Assembly: GCA_023442945.1 (NCBI GenBank)
Contig: JAEZWW010000089.1
Span: 4,951-68,950, forward strand
Source: Pseudomonadota bacterium
Lineage (GTDB): Bacteria > Pseudomonadota > Gammaproteobacteria > Burkholderiales > Burkholderiaceae_C
Length of the DNA stretch: 64,000 nt
Direction of reading: 5' to 3'
The translations under genes and the position numbers were made by a program. The number at the start of each line of letters is the position of its first letter. Position 1 is the stretch's first letter. Of the stretch, positions 43,612 through 53,583 are shown in pieces. The notes below the pieces were generated by a model. The model saw nothing but the letters and a program-made list of their open reading frames with translations. It was not told where the DNA came from and did no database searches.

Positions 43612-44409
43612 TCAGCGCAACCACTTATCGTCGATCGCCTTGAGCGTGCCGCGCTGGCCCAGCAGGTCCCAGGTGAAATTCATCACCCGCAGGTAGTCCG
43701 CGTCGTCGGTCGGCAGCAGGAAACCCAGCCAGTTGGTGGGCGTCAGCGGCGCGTCCAGAAAGGCGGCGGCCAGGCGCGGGTCGGCCTTGGCGTAATGCAG
43801 GGCTTCGTAGGTCTCGGTGATCATCGCGTCGCCTTTGCCGTCGGCGATCAGGGCAGGGATCTCAGCGTTCTTGTCGTGCGTGCTGACCTGGGCGCTTTTC
43901 AGGTTCTGCAGCACGAAGGCCTCGTTGGTGCCGCCCGGGTTCTTGATGACGCGCACGCTCGCCTGGTTCAAATCCTGCACGCTGCGAAACTTGGCTTTGT
44001 CGGCCGAACGCACCAAGGCCACTTTGCCAAACGGCGCATAGCCGGGCAGCATGGCCGCCGCGCGCATGCGCGCCGCGTTGCGCGTGATGCCACCCACGGC
44101 GATATCGAACTTGTTGGCTTTCAGGTCGGCCAGCAGGTTGGGCCACGTGGTCGGGATGTATTCGATTTTCACGCCCAGCTCTTTGGCCATGGCGTCGACC
44201 ACGTCGATGTCGTGACCGGCGTAGCCCGCGCCGTCCTTGATAGCAAAGGGCCGGTAGTCGCCGGGTGTGCCGACGCGCAGGACCTTGTTGTCCAACACCT
44301 TGTCCAGGCGATCGCCTGCCCAGGCGGCGCCGGTCGCGACGAAGGCGGTAGTCAGGGCAGCGCAGCGGCCCACCAAGGCCAAAGTGCGCAGCGCAAAGAA
44401 AGATGCCAT
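43612..44409 (-). CDS. Periplasmic solute-binding-fold protein, cyclohexadienyl dehydratase (PheC)-like
   Basis: A 265-residue exported protein (signal peptide ending GAAWAG, about residue 32) of the type-2 solute-binding fold. Blocks such as RLDKVLDNKVLRVGTPGDYRP (first part), TWPNLLADLKANKFDIAVGGI in part, and NPGGTNEAFVLQNLKSAQV track Pseudomonas PheC, a periplasmic dehydratase that evolved from an amino-acid binding protein. Either phenylalanine-pathway dehydratase or plain amino-acid binding is possible. No ABC permease or ATPase gene is adjacent, which slightly favours an enzyme. Probably co-transcribed with the dapA-like gene (32-bp gap; good AGGAGA ribosome site). Confidence 0.72.
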   Translation of the reverse strand: MASFFALRTLALVGRCAALTTAFVATGAAWAGDRLDKVLDNKVLRVGTPGDYRPFAIKDGAGYAGHDIDVVDAMAKELGVKIEYIPTTWPNLLADLKANKFDIAVGGITRNAARMRAAAMLPGYAPFGKVALVRSADKAKFRSVQDLNQASVRVIKNPGGTNEAFVLQNLKSAQVSTHDKNAEIPALIADGKGDAMITETYEALHYAKADPRLAAAFLDAPLTPTNWLGFLLPTDDADYLRVMNFTWDLLGQRGTLKAIDDKWLR

Positions 44410-44441
44410 GGCTTGTCTCCTGAAGAAATGGGCACGCGAGC

Positions 44442-45386
44442 TTAGCGCGTCGCCGCGGATTCACCCAGCGTTTGGTGGATGGCGATCAACCGGTCGCGCA
44501 GCGCGGCGCTGACCGGGTGCATGGGCGATCGAAGCGTCTCGCCCATCTCACCCCGATGCGCCAACAAGGCCTTGAGTGGCGCCGGGTTGGGTTCGGCGAA
44601 CGCGGCCTCCAGGTAAGGCAGCAGGGGCAGCCACAGCGCCTGCGCAGCCACAAGGTCGCCGCGCTGCAACAAGTCCACGATGTCAGCCAGGCGGCGTGTG
44701 TGCAAGTGGGCCGTGGCGGAGATGGCGCCCGCACCGCCTTGCGCCACCGTGGCGAACAGGTTCAGGTCTTCACCGGCCAGCACCTGCAAGCGGCCGTCCG
44801 CGATCAGCGCCAGGGTCTTGCCGGTGTCGCCGCCGCAGTCCTTGACGGCGGCGATGTTGGGGTGGGCCGCCAGCGTCAGCAGGGTGTCGCGCGTGAGCAT
44901 GGTCCCAGTGCGGTAGGGGATGTCGTACAGGACGAGCGGGGCAGGGCTGGCGTCGGCCAGCGCGGTGAACCAATCGATCGCCCCCGCTTGCGATGGGCGG
45001 ATGTAGTGCGGCGCCGGCAGCAACACGCCCGCCAGGGAAAGGCCGCTCAGTGTGCGCAGCCAGGCGCGAACGTCGCCCAGGTGGTGCCCACCGGCACCGG
45101 CGATCACGGGCAGGCCGCCGGCGTGCTGGGCGGCGTCCAACACAGTGTCCAGCGCCGCCCATTGTTCGGCGGCGTCCAGCGCCGCGGCTTCACCGGTTGA
45201 GCCGCAGGCCACGAGGCCGCGTACGCCCTCGGCGGCCAAGCGCGACACCAGGCGGTGGAGTGCGGCATGGTCGATGTCGCCGTTCGGTTTGAACGGGGTG
45301 ACCAGAGCGACCCACAGGCCAGAAAACTGGCTACGCACCGGCACGGTGGGCTGGGTCGAAGCCATCGACGGGGAATCAGTAGACAT
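44442..45386 (-). CDS. DapA-family (dihydrodipicolinate synthase-like) aldolase
   Basis: A 314-residue TIM-barrel class I aldolase. LVACGSTGEAAAL (DapA GTTGE region), VLYDIPYRTGTMLTRD with the conserved Tyr and Arg, and NIAAVKDCGGDTGK with the Schiff-base Lys are all present, so it could be a true 4-hydroxy-tetrahydrodipicolinate synthase or a relative that condenses pyruvate with another aldehyde. ATG 45386 has GAAAGGA 7 nt upstream, buried in a predicted three-helix leader (45391-45459). First gene of a minus-strand pair. Confidence 0.8.
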   Translation of the reverse strand: MSTDSPSMASTQPTVPVRSQFSGLWVALVTPFKPNGDIDHAALHRLVSRLAAEGVRGLVACGSTGEAAALDAAEQWAALDTVLDAAQHAGGLPVIAGAGGHHLGDVRAWLRTLSGLSLAGVLLPAPHYIRPSQAGAIDWFTALADASPAPLVLYDIPYRTGTMLTRDTLLTLAAHPNIAAVKDCGGDTGKTLALIADGRLQVLAGEDLNLFATVAQGGAGAISATAHLHTRRLADIVDLLQRGDLVAAQALWLPLLPYLEAAFAEPNPAPLKALLAHRGEMGETLRSPMHPVSAALRDRLIAIHQTLGESAATR

Positions 45387-45390
45387 GCGG

Positions 45391-45459
45391 ACATCCTTTC
45401 AAGACGCCCTCGCAAGGGCGGGTAACGACCGATGGGTGAAGCCATCGTCGTCAGGATGT
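45391..45459 (-). ncRNA. Candidate structured leader hiding the dapA-like ribosome binding site
   Basis: In the mRNA, ACAUCCU (45459-45453) pairs perfectly with AGGAUGU (45397-45391), which contains the ribosome binding site. Inside that helix are two hairpins: 45450-45426 (9 bp with one bulge, 6-nt loop) and 45420-45405 (CGCCCU/AGGGCG, UGCG loop). The result is a compact three-way junction ending 4 nt before the start codon. It matches no riboswitch class I know. Confidence 0.4.
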
Positions 45460-45770
45460 GCAACGGATGCCGGGAAGCGAAAAAGAGGGGGGAAGAGAGG
45501 CCTGGCGCTGCCGTCGCTCATCTGACGACGGAGGCCGCGGCTCCGGTCAGATGAGCTGCGGTTTCTTGGCCTGTTTGGCGCCGGCACGTGCCACGACCGA
45601 CGTGCAGGTGGCACGTTGGCAGGCAGGCGGCAGGGCGACAAACATTCGGCCATTCTAGGGGTCGCCGGGGGCGGGCAGAAGCGCCGCGTGCCGCGGCGTC
45701 GTGCCCCCGCCACAAGCGGCGAGTCACGCCATCGGACGCGGCGGCCGGCGACGGCGACGGCGACGGGTGC
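45460..45770. other. Upstream region of the dapA-like unit, hairpin-rich
   Basis: No gene. It contains a long hairpin at 45516-45556 and further G/C palindromes, for example CGCCGCG tgc CGCGGCG near 45680 and GGCACGTGCC near 45585. Confidence 0.45.
45516..45556 (-). promoter_or_regulatory. Long perfect hairpin upstream of the dapA-like leader
   Basis: GCTCATCTGAC (45516-45526) pairs with GTCAGATGAGC (45546-45556), and CGGAG with CTCCG inside, separated by a 2-nt bulge. No T-run follows on either strand, so it may be part of a regulatory leader, a protein site, or a terminator of the gene at 45771. Confidence 0.45.
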
Positions 45771-46100
45771 CTACGACCCGGCCGGCGCCTCGGGCAACAG
45801 CGGAGTGGGCCAGTTCAGCAATTCGGCCAGGCGCGTCACCACCCAGCGCGCCTCAGGCAGCGTGAAGCCGGATTCGGGCTTCGTCAAGGCGGCCAGCATG
45901 CGGTCCAGAATTTCTTCTTCCGACGGCACGGCCGCACCGTGGTGCAGGCTTTGCGCCTGTTCGACCAGGTGGTTCGCCAGGTCTTCGCACAGCTCATAGC
46001 GGTCCGCGACCTCGGCCGCGGGCACCGTCAGGCGGCCGCGCGCGTCGCTGACCAGCGCGATGAAGGAGGGCGGGACGTGGATCTGGCTGTCGGGGTGCAT
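45771..46100 (-). CDS. Conserved protein of unknown function
   Basis: A 109-residue acidic soluble protein: MHPDSQIHVPPSFIALVSDA at the start, then RYELCEDLANHLVEQAQ and EARWVVTRLAELLNWPTPLL. Similar short proteins beside moaE or clpB in Comamonadaceae are sometimes named ATPase with chaperone activity, but no P-loop is present here, so that label is unsupported. Diverges from moaE across 42 bp. Confidence 0.75.
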   Translation of the reverse strand: MHPDSQIHVPPSFIALVSDARGRLTVPAAEVADRYELCEDLANHLVEQAQSLHHGAAVPSEEEILDRMLAALTKPESGFTLPEARWVVTRLAELLNWPTPLLPEAPAGS

Positions 46101-46142
46101 GGTGGTGCTCTGCCTGGGCGGTGAATGCCCGAGAATACCCGC

Positions 46143-46634
46143 ATGAACCGCCCTGACGCCGTGCTGATCCAGACCAAAGACTTCGACGTGGCCGCCGAGA
46201 TCGCCGCCCTGCGCGCCGGCGACGGGCGCGTCGGTGCCGTGTGCAGCTTTGTCGGCACCGTGCGCGACCGCAACGGCGCTGCGCCGGCCGGCAGCGTGCA
46301 GGCGATGGAGCTGGAGCACTACCCCGGCATGACCGAGAAGGCGATCACCCAGATGATCGACGCGGCGCACCAGCGCTTTGACATCCTGGGCGCGCGCGTC
46401 ATCCACCGCGTGGGCGTGCTGCAGCCGCAGGACCAGATCGTGCTGGTCGTCGTCAGCTCGGCCCACCGCGGCGAATCCTTCCAGGCCTGCGAATTCCTGA
46501 TGGATTACCTCAAGACCCAGGCGCCGTTCTGGAAGAAGGAAACCACGCCCGATGGCGCGCACTGGGTCGACGCGCGCGTGCAGGACGACGCGGCGCTGGC
46601 GCGCTGGGGTATTGAAGCCAACAACGCCGGCTAG
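46143..46634 (+). CDS. moaE: Molybdopterin synthase catalytic subunit
   Basis: A 163-residue protein that, with thiocarboxylated MoaD, converts precursor Z (cPMP) to molybdopterin. VCSFVGTVRDRNG, MELEHYPGMTEKAI, VVVSSAHRGESFQACEFLMD and the catalytic Lys pair in APFWKKE are present. ATG 46143 fits the family start. Separated from moaD by the minus-strand insertion. Confidence 0.94.
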   Translation: MNRPDAVLIQTKDFDVAAEIAALRAGDGRVGAVCSFVGTVRDRNGAAPAGSVQAMELEHYPGMTEKAITQMIDAAHQRFDILGARVIHRVGVLQPQDQIVLVVVSSAHRGESFQACEFLMDYLKTQAPFWKKETTPDGAHWVDARVQDDAALARWGIEANNAG

Positions 46635-46646
46635 CAGCAGCGCTGA

Positions 46647-46668
46647 CCTGAGGCGTCGGCGCCTCAGG
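46647..46668. terminator. Palindrome between convergent genes
   Basis: CCTGAGGCG pairs perfectly with CGCCTCAGG around a TCGG tetraloop. It lies between the moaE stop and the phosphatase stop, which it overlaps. With no T-run, a role as mutual 3'-end barrier is likely but not certain. Confidence 0.55.
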
Positions 46669-47521
46669 GTGCGATCTGCGCCGTCTCGGCCAGTGCAGCC
46701 GCTTCGGCCGTGCAATCGGCGGCGTTGGGCGCGGTGCCGGCTTGGCGTGCCTTGGCAACCTCGTTGCGCGCGGCGGCCAACTGGGCCAGGTAGTCTGCGT
46801 TGCTGTGCAGACGGGCCACCGTGGCGGCGCCGACCAGCCAGCCGGCCTGGATGTCGCTTTGCCAGTGGACGCCGCAGACCGAGCGGCTTTGGCCGAAGGC
46901 GCGGCCGCGCTGCAGGATCTCGTTGGCGCGTTCGGGCGCGACTTCGGCCAGGCTCAGCGCCCAGGCCCAGCCCAGCGACGCGTGGCCCGACGGGTACGAG
47001 CCGTCTTTGGACAGCTTGACCTCTTCGTCCGGCGTGCAGGTCGGGTGCTTCAGCGCGACGAAGGGGCGGGTGCGGTTGTAGTGGTTCTTGGCCTTGTACG
47101 TGGCCAGGCCCGCGTCGGTCAGTGTGCGGCGCAGCAGCATGTTCAGGTGGGGCGTGTCGGCTTCGGACACGCGCACGCCCAGGGCGCACGAGAACGTGCT
47201 GGCCGCGTCCGGGAAGCGCAGCTGCGCGTCCTTGCGTGCCTGCGCGCCGCGGGGCCCCGGCACCAGTGCGGCCAGGCGGTGCGCGGTGGCCATGTCGACG
47301 GCGTAAGCCGGAGAATCGGCCGCGGGGGGCGCTGGCACCAGGGCCAGGCTGTCGGGCGCTTCCCCGGCAGCCAGGTAACCCTTGAGCAGGCCCGAGCCCG
47401 CACGGTATTCGCCGACCTCGTCGGCCCGCACGGACGGTGTGGCGGTGGGGGATGGCGTGCTGGCGCAGGCGCCGAGCAGGGCGGCGCTGCAGGCCAAGGC
47501 CAGGGTCGCGTGGCGTTTCAT
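46664..47521 (-). CDS. Class A non-specific acid phosphatase (PAP2 superfamily), lipoprotein
   Basis: A 285-residue phosphatase. The signature K-X6-RP is at 145-153, PSGH at 177-180 and SR-X5-H-X3-D at 212-223, all intact. The N-terminus is a lipoprotein signal peptide (LLGAC, Cys 19), so the enzyme is probably membrane-anchored rather than freely periplasmic. It would release phosphate from organic phosphomonoesters. Very strong ribosome binding site (AGGAGG). Confidence 0.9.
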   Translation of the reverse strand: MKRHATLALACSAALLGACASTPSPTATPSVRADEVGEYRAGSGLLKGYLAAGEAPDSLALVPAPPAADSPAYAVDMATAHRLAALVPGPRGAQARKDAQLRFPDAASTFSCALGVRVSEADTPHLNMLLRRTLTDAGLATYKAKNHYNRTRPFVALKHPTCTPDEEVKLSKDGSYPSGHASLGWAWALSLAEVAPERANEILQRGRAFGQSRSVCGVHWQSDIQAGWLVGAATVARLHSNADYLAQLAAARNEVAKARQAGTAPNAADCTAEAAALAETAQIAP

Positions 47522-47679
47522 GGGGTCTCCTCCTTCATTGGGTGTGCGCTGCGGCCATTTCAAGCAGCGCCATGCAGTGTAGGTAGGCGCAGGACCTGCA
47601 CCATTCGCTTGCGTGACAGGCCGCTGAACGCTGGGAGGGTCCGGTGGCCGATGCGCAGTGCAGCGGCAGAATCGGCGCC

Positions 47680-48261
47680 ATGTCATGGAATTGCAATGGC
47701 GGGGCCCGAGTCGCCCTGCGGGCCGCGCGCACGGGCGCAATGGGGTTGGCGCTGGCGTTGGCAGCGATGTCGGGGGCGCAGGCGCAGTCGGGTGAGGCGC
47801 CGTCAGCGCAGGCGGGCACGCAAGCTTGGGTGGCGACGGTCACTTACGTGGTCGATGGCGATTCGATCTGGGTCCGTTCGGCCGAACGCGGTGCGCGCGT
47901 CAAGCTGCGCCTGTTGGGCATCGACGCGCCCGAGGTGTGCCAGCCGCTCGGGCCCGAGGCGCGCCAGGCGCTGCAGCGGATGGCGCTGAACCAGCGCGTG
48001 CGCGTGGCCGTGCGGGGGCGCGACCGCTATGGCCGCGCGCTGGCCACGGTGGTGCGCGCACAGGACGGCGCGGACTTGGCGCAGGCCATGGTGCGCGCGG
48101 GCTGGGCCTGGGCCGATGCGTTCAGCTGGCACCGGGCAGCGTACGCCGCCGACGAGGCCAGCGCGCGCGACGCGCGGCGCGGCGTCTTTGCCCAGGCAAC
48201 GGCTGAGCGGCCGTCCGACTTTCGCCGGCGCCATGGCCCGTGCGTGCCGGCCAAGCGCTAG
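47680..48261 (+). CDS. Exported thermonuclease-family (SNase) protein
   Basis: About 193 residues with a signal peptide (cleavage near GAQAQ). The staphylococcal-nuclease fold shows VTYVVDGDSIWVRS, LLGIDAPEVCQP (catalytic Arg/Glu region) and RGRDRYGRALATV (second catalytic Arg). Likely a secreted or periplasmic nuclease. ATG 47680 precedes the signal peptide; a GTG at 47644 is less likely. A family A repeat begins 2 nt after its stop. Confidence 0.85.
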   Translation: MSWNCNGGARVALRAARTGAMGLALALAAMSGAQAQSGEAPSAQAGTQAWVATVTYVVDGDSIWVRSAERGARVKLRLLGIDAPEVCQPLGPEARQALQRMALNQRVRVAVRGRDRYGRALATVVRAQDGADLAQAMVRAGWAWADAFSWHRAAYAADEASARDARRGVFAQATAERPSDFRRRHGPCVPAKR

Positions 48262-48263
48262 AT

Positions 48264-48328
48264 AACTATCAAAACAGTAGCTGACCGCGCTGGTGGTTCT
48301 AGGGCCACAGGCCAATTTCACTTGAATT
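48264..48328 (+). repeat. Dispersed repeat family A, copy 12
   Basis: AACAGTAGCTGACCGCGCTGG, TTCTAGGGCCACAGGCCAAT, TTCACTTGAATT. It sits between the nuclease stop and the clpB heat-shock promoter. Confidence 0.85.
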
Positions 48329-48373
48329 CGCCAGGAAAACACCGAACAGCCCAACAGATCGCTCAAGTTTTGG

Positions 48374-48401
48374 CTTGAACCCCCCTGGGTGAACCCTATA
48401 T
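48374..48401 (+). promoter_or_regulatory. Sigma-32 (heat-shock) promoter of clpB
   Basis: CTTGAA (48374-48379), a 14-bp spacer and CCCTATAT (48394-48401) match the RpoH consensus CTTGAA-N13/14-CCCCATnT with one substitution in the -10 block. It ends 21 bp before the clpB ATG, which has GGAGG at 48413-48417. Confidence 0.85.
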
Positions 48402-48422
48402 GCTGAGCATTCGGAGGTTTTC

Positions 48423-51020
<2,598 letters not shown>

Positions 51021-51031
51021 GCGCGCAGCCA

Positions 51032-51063
51032 CCGCTCGTCCCGCAAGGGGCGAGCGGTTTTTT
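51032..51063 (+). terminator. Intrinsic terminator of clpB
   Basis: CCGCTCG t CCC gcaa GGG g CGAGCGG followed by six T, starting 12 bp after the clpB stop. Confidence 0.9.
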
Positions 51064-51203
51064 ATTGGTGCGATCACGGCGGCACAGGTTGCGGCCAGCG
51101 TTCGCCTCGCCTCGCAGCGGGGCTCATTGCCTCTGGTCACTGGGCGACCACCCGGCTTGGCGCTGGTCGACACGCAGCGCGCTGCGAATTCCCATCACCC
51201 TGT

Positions 51204-51270
51204 TAGCTATGAATTGAGTAGCTGCCCGTGCAGACGGTTGTAGGGCGTCAGGTCGATTTCATTTGAAATG
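51204..51270 (+). repeat. Dispersed repeat family A, copy 13
   Basis: TTGAGTAGCTGCCCGTGCAG, TTGTAGGGCGTCAGGTCGAT, TTCATTTGAAATG. The 3' part is read on the minus strand as the last residues (FQMKST and stop) of the AraC-family gene. Confidence 0.85.
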
Positions 51271-52072
51271 CGCTGGGCGACTGACCGAGTTGCGCTTTGA
51301 CCATGGCGCCGAAGGCGCTTTCGCTGGCGTAGCCGCAGGCGGCGGCCACCTGGCCCACGGACTGGCCCTGCGCAAGCAGCGGCAGTGCTTGAGCCAGCAC
51401 CACCTGGCGGCGCCAGTGCGGGTAAGACGTGCCGAGTTCGTCGCGGAACAGCCGCGCCGCCGTGCGCTCGCTCGCGCCGACGCGGTGCGCCCAGTCGGCC
51501 AGCGTGGCGCGCTCGGCGGGCGCGTGCAGCACGGCCTCGCACAGCGCGCGCAGGCGCTTGTCGCCGCCTTCGGCGCGCGGCAGCGGGATACCCAGCGGGG
51601 CGGTTTCAGCACGGACCAACTCCAGCAGCATCAGCGCCGCCATGTGTGCTTCGCGCGCGCCGGGCTCGGCATGTTCAAGCGCCAGGAACAGCTCGCGCAG
51701 CAACGGCGAGACGGCGAACATGCGGCTGGCCTGCCAACCGGGCGGGGACACGCCGGGGTCCAGGTACAGCGTGTGCATATCGGCCGTGCTCAACACCGCC
51801 ACCGTGTGCCGACTGTGCGGCGCGATCCAGACGGCACGCGACGAGGGCACGACGTAACGCGTGTCGTGCCCCGCACACAGGTCTTGCACGCTGACATGCA
51901 GCGTGCCGCTGGCGCAGTAGGCGATCTGCGCCCACGGGTGGTCGTGCGGCTCGAAATGCGTGTCGGTCCTGACCTCGCGTGCGCGCTTGCCCCGCACCGG
52001 GCGCTCGGGTGACGGTTGGTAGCGACCCTGGTCGGCGAGGACGGGCCGGGATGAGGGGCGGTGCCGCGGCAT
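51248..52072 (-). CDS. AraC-family regulator with cupin sensor domain
   Basis: A 274-residue regulator. Cupin region with HFEPHDHPWAQIAYCASG near 40 (metal-type His motif) and VVPSSRAVWIAPHSRH; C-terminal DNA-binding domain ATLADWAHRVGASERTAARL and QVAAACGYASESAFGAMVK. It diverges from an MFS gene across 176 bp, the probable target. Its C-terminus FQMKST and stop come from a family A repeat. Confidence 0.88.
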   Translation of the reverse strand: MPRHRPSSRPVLADQGRYQPSPERPVRGKRAREVRTDTHFEPHDHPWAQIAYCASGTLHVSVQDLCAGHDTRYVVPSSRAVWIAPHSRHTVAVLSTADMHTLYLDPGVSPPGWQASRMFAVSPLLRELFLALEHAEPGAREAHMAALMLLELVRAETAPLGIPLPRAEGGDKRLRALCEAVLHAPAERATLADWAHRVGASERTAARLFRDELGTSYPHWRRQVVLAQALPLLAQGQSVGQVAAACGYASESAFGAMVKAQLGQSPSAFQMKST

Positions 52073-52248
52073 GGCAGGCTGATCGGGGGTATCGAGCGGG
52101 TTGGCGGATTTTCGACGATTGTTGGCAAACGCGCGCTTTTCTGCAAGCGCCGCGACGGGCAGCTTGCCCCTAACATCGTGCCATCGGTCGTTGACGACCG
52201 CCGCTGTCTGGCGGTGCCGATGCCCGATCTCACGCCTGGAATTTGCCC

Positions 52249-53523
52249 ATGAACCCCGCCACCCAGATGGCCGGCGCCGCTGCTGCCGTCGCTCCTGTCC
52301 CCCCGCCGCCGCTGCGCGACGACGCCACCGTAATCGGCCTGGTCGGCCTGGCGCACGCCAGTTCGCACTTCTCGCACCTGCTGCTGCCGCCGTTGTTCCC
52401 GATCTTCGCGGCGGAATTCGGGCTGACGTTCTCGCAACTGGGCTTCTTGATGACGGTGTTCTTCGTCATCTCCGGCGTCGGGCAGGCGATGTCCGGCTTT
52501 CTGGTGGACAAGGTGGGCGCACGGCCCGTGCTGTTTGCCGCCATCGGCTGTTTCATCGCGGCCTGCTTGGCTGGGTCGATGGCCACCAGCTATGCGGGGC
52601 TGATGTTGGTGTCGGTGTTTGCCGGTCTGGGCAACGCGCCGTTCCACCCGGTGGACTTCTCGATCCTCAACCAACGCGTTTCCAGCGCGCGGCTTGGCTA
52701 TGGGTTCAGTGCGCACGGCCTGAGCGGCAGCCTGGGCTGGGCCCTGGCGCCTGCTTTCTTTGCCCTGATGGTGGCCTTTTCCGACTGGCACCGCGCCTAT
52801 CTTGTGGCGGCGGGTCTCTACGGCGTGATCATCGTCATCCTCTACCTCGGGCGGACCCATCTGCGCACCGAAGTCGTGGTGCACCAGGCCACACCGTCGG
52901 CCAGCGGCGACGTTAGCGCTTTGAGCTTTATGAAACTGCCGGTCGTGTGGTGGTGTTTCTCGTTCTTCTTTCTGTCCACGATGACGCTGGCCGTGGTGCA
53001 AAACTACGCCTCGCCCATCCTCAAGGCCTTGTTCAACGTCAGCTTTGAGGCCGCCGCCATGACCGTGACGGCCTACATGCTGGCCAGCGCGCTGGGCATG
53101 TTGATTGGTGGCTTCGTTGCCGCGCGCATGCCGCGCAACAGCGATCGCGTCGTGGCCTGGTGCATGGCCGCCGGTGCGGTGCTGATGGCGGTGTGTGCTT
53201 CGGGCCTGATGGGCGCGGGCGGGACCATGGTCGCACTCGCCGCCACCGGTTTCGCTATCGGTGTGGGTGGTCCCAGCCGCGACATGATGATCAAGCGCGC
53301 TACGCCCAAGGGTGCCACCGGCCGTGTGTACGGCATCGTCTATTCGGGGCTGGACACCGGCTTTGCCGTCGCGCCGCTGGTCTTCGGCGTGATGATGGAC
53401 AACGGCTGGTACCGCGCGACGCTGCTCGGCGGGGCACTGACCTTGCTGCTGGCCGTCGGCGCGGCGCTGGGCGTGGGTTTGCGCACCCGCGCCAACGAAA
53501 GCGCTGCCGCTGCAGCGGCCTGA
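52249..53523 (+). CDS. MFS transporter, fosmidomycin-resistance (Fsr)-like
   Basis: A 424-residue, 12-helix major-facilitator protein. GLAHASSHFSHLLLPPLFPI (first helix), GFLVDKVGARPVLFAAIG (MFS motif A) and GLGNAPFHPVDFSILNQRVS are typical of the Fsr subgroup, which exports fosmidomycin and related compounds; the natural substrate here is unknown. ATG 52249 is preferred over TTG 52243. It lies 60 bp upstream of a ThDP enzyme gene on the same strand, so the two may be controlled together by the divergent AraC. Confidence 0.85.
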   Translation: MNPATQMAGAAAAVAPVPPPPLRDDATVIGLVGLAHASSHFSHLLLPPLFPIFAAEFGLTFSQLGFLMTVFFVISGVGQAMSGFLVDKVGARPVLFAAIGCFIAACLAGSMATSYAGLMLVSVFAGLGNAPFHPVDFSILNQRVSSARLGYGFSAHGLSGSLGWALAPAFFALMVAFSDWHRAYLVAAGLYGVIIVILYLGRTHLRTEVVVHQATPSASGDVSALSFMKLPVVWWCFSFFFLSTMTLAVVQNYASPILKALFNVSFEAAAMTVTAYMLASALGMLIGGFVAARMPRNSDRVVAWCMAAGAVLMAVCASGLMGAGGTMVALAATGFAIGVGGPSRDMMIKRATPKGATGRVYGIVYSGLDTGFAVAPLVFGVMMDNGWYRATLLGGALTLLLAVGAALGVGLRTRANESAAAAAA

Positions 53524-53548
53524 TCGGCAACGGCCTGATCGGCAACGG
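53518..53548 (+). repeat. 15-bp tandem repeat at the MFS stop
   Basis: Two copies of CGGCCTGATCGGCAA in tandem; the first contains the TGA stop of the MFS gene. Confidence 0.75.
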
Positions 53549-53583
53549 CCGGTCGCAGGCGTGCGGCTTGTGCACAATGGGCC

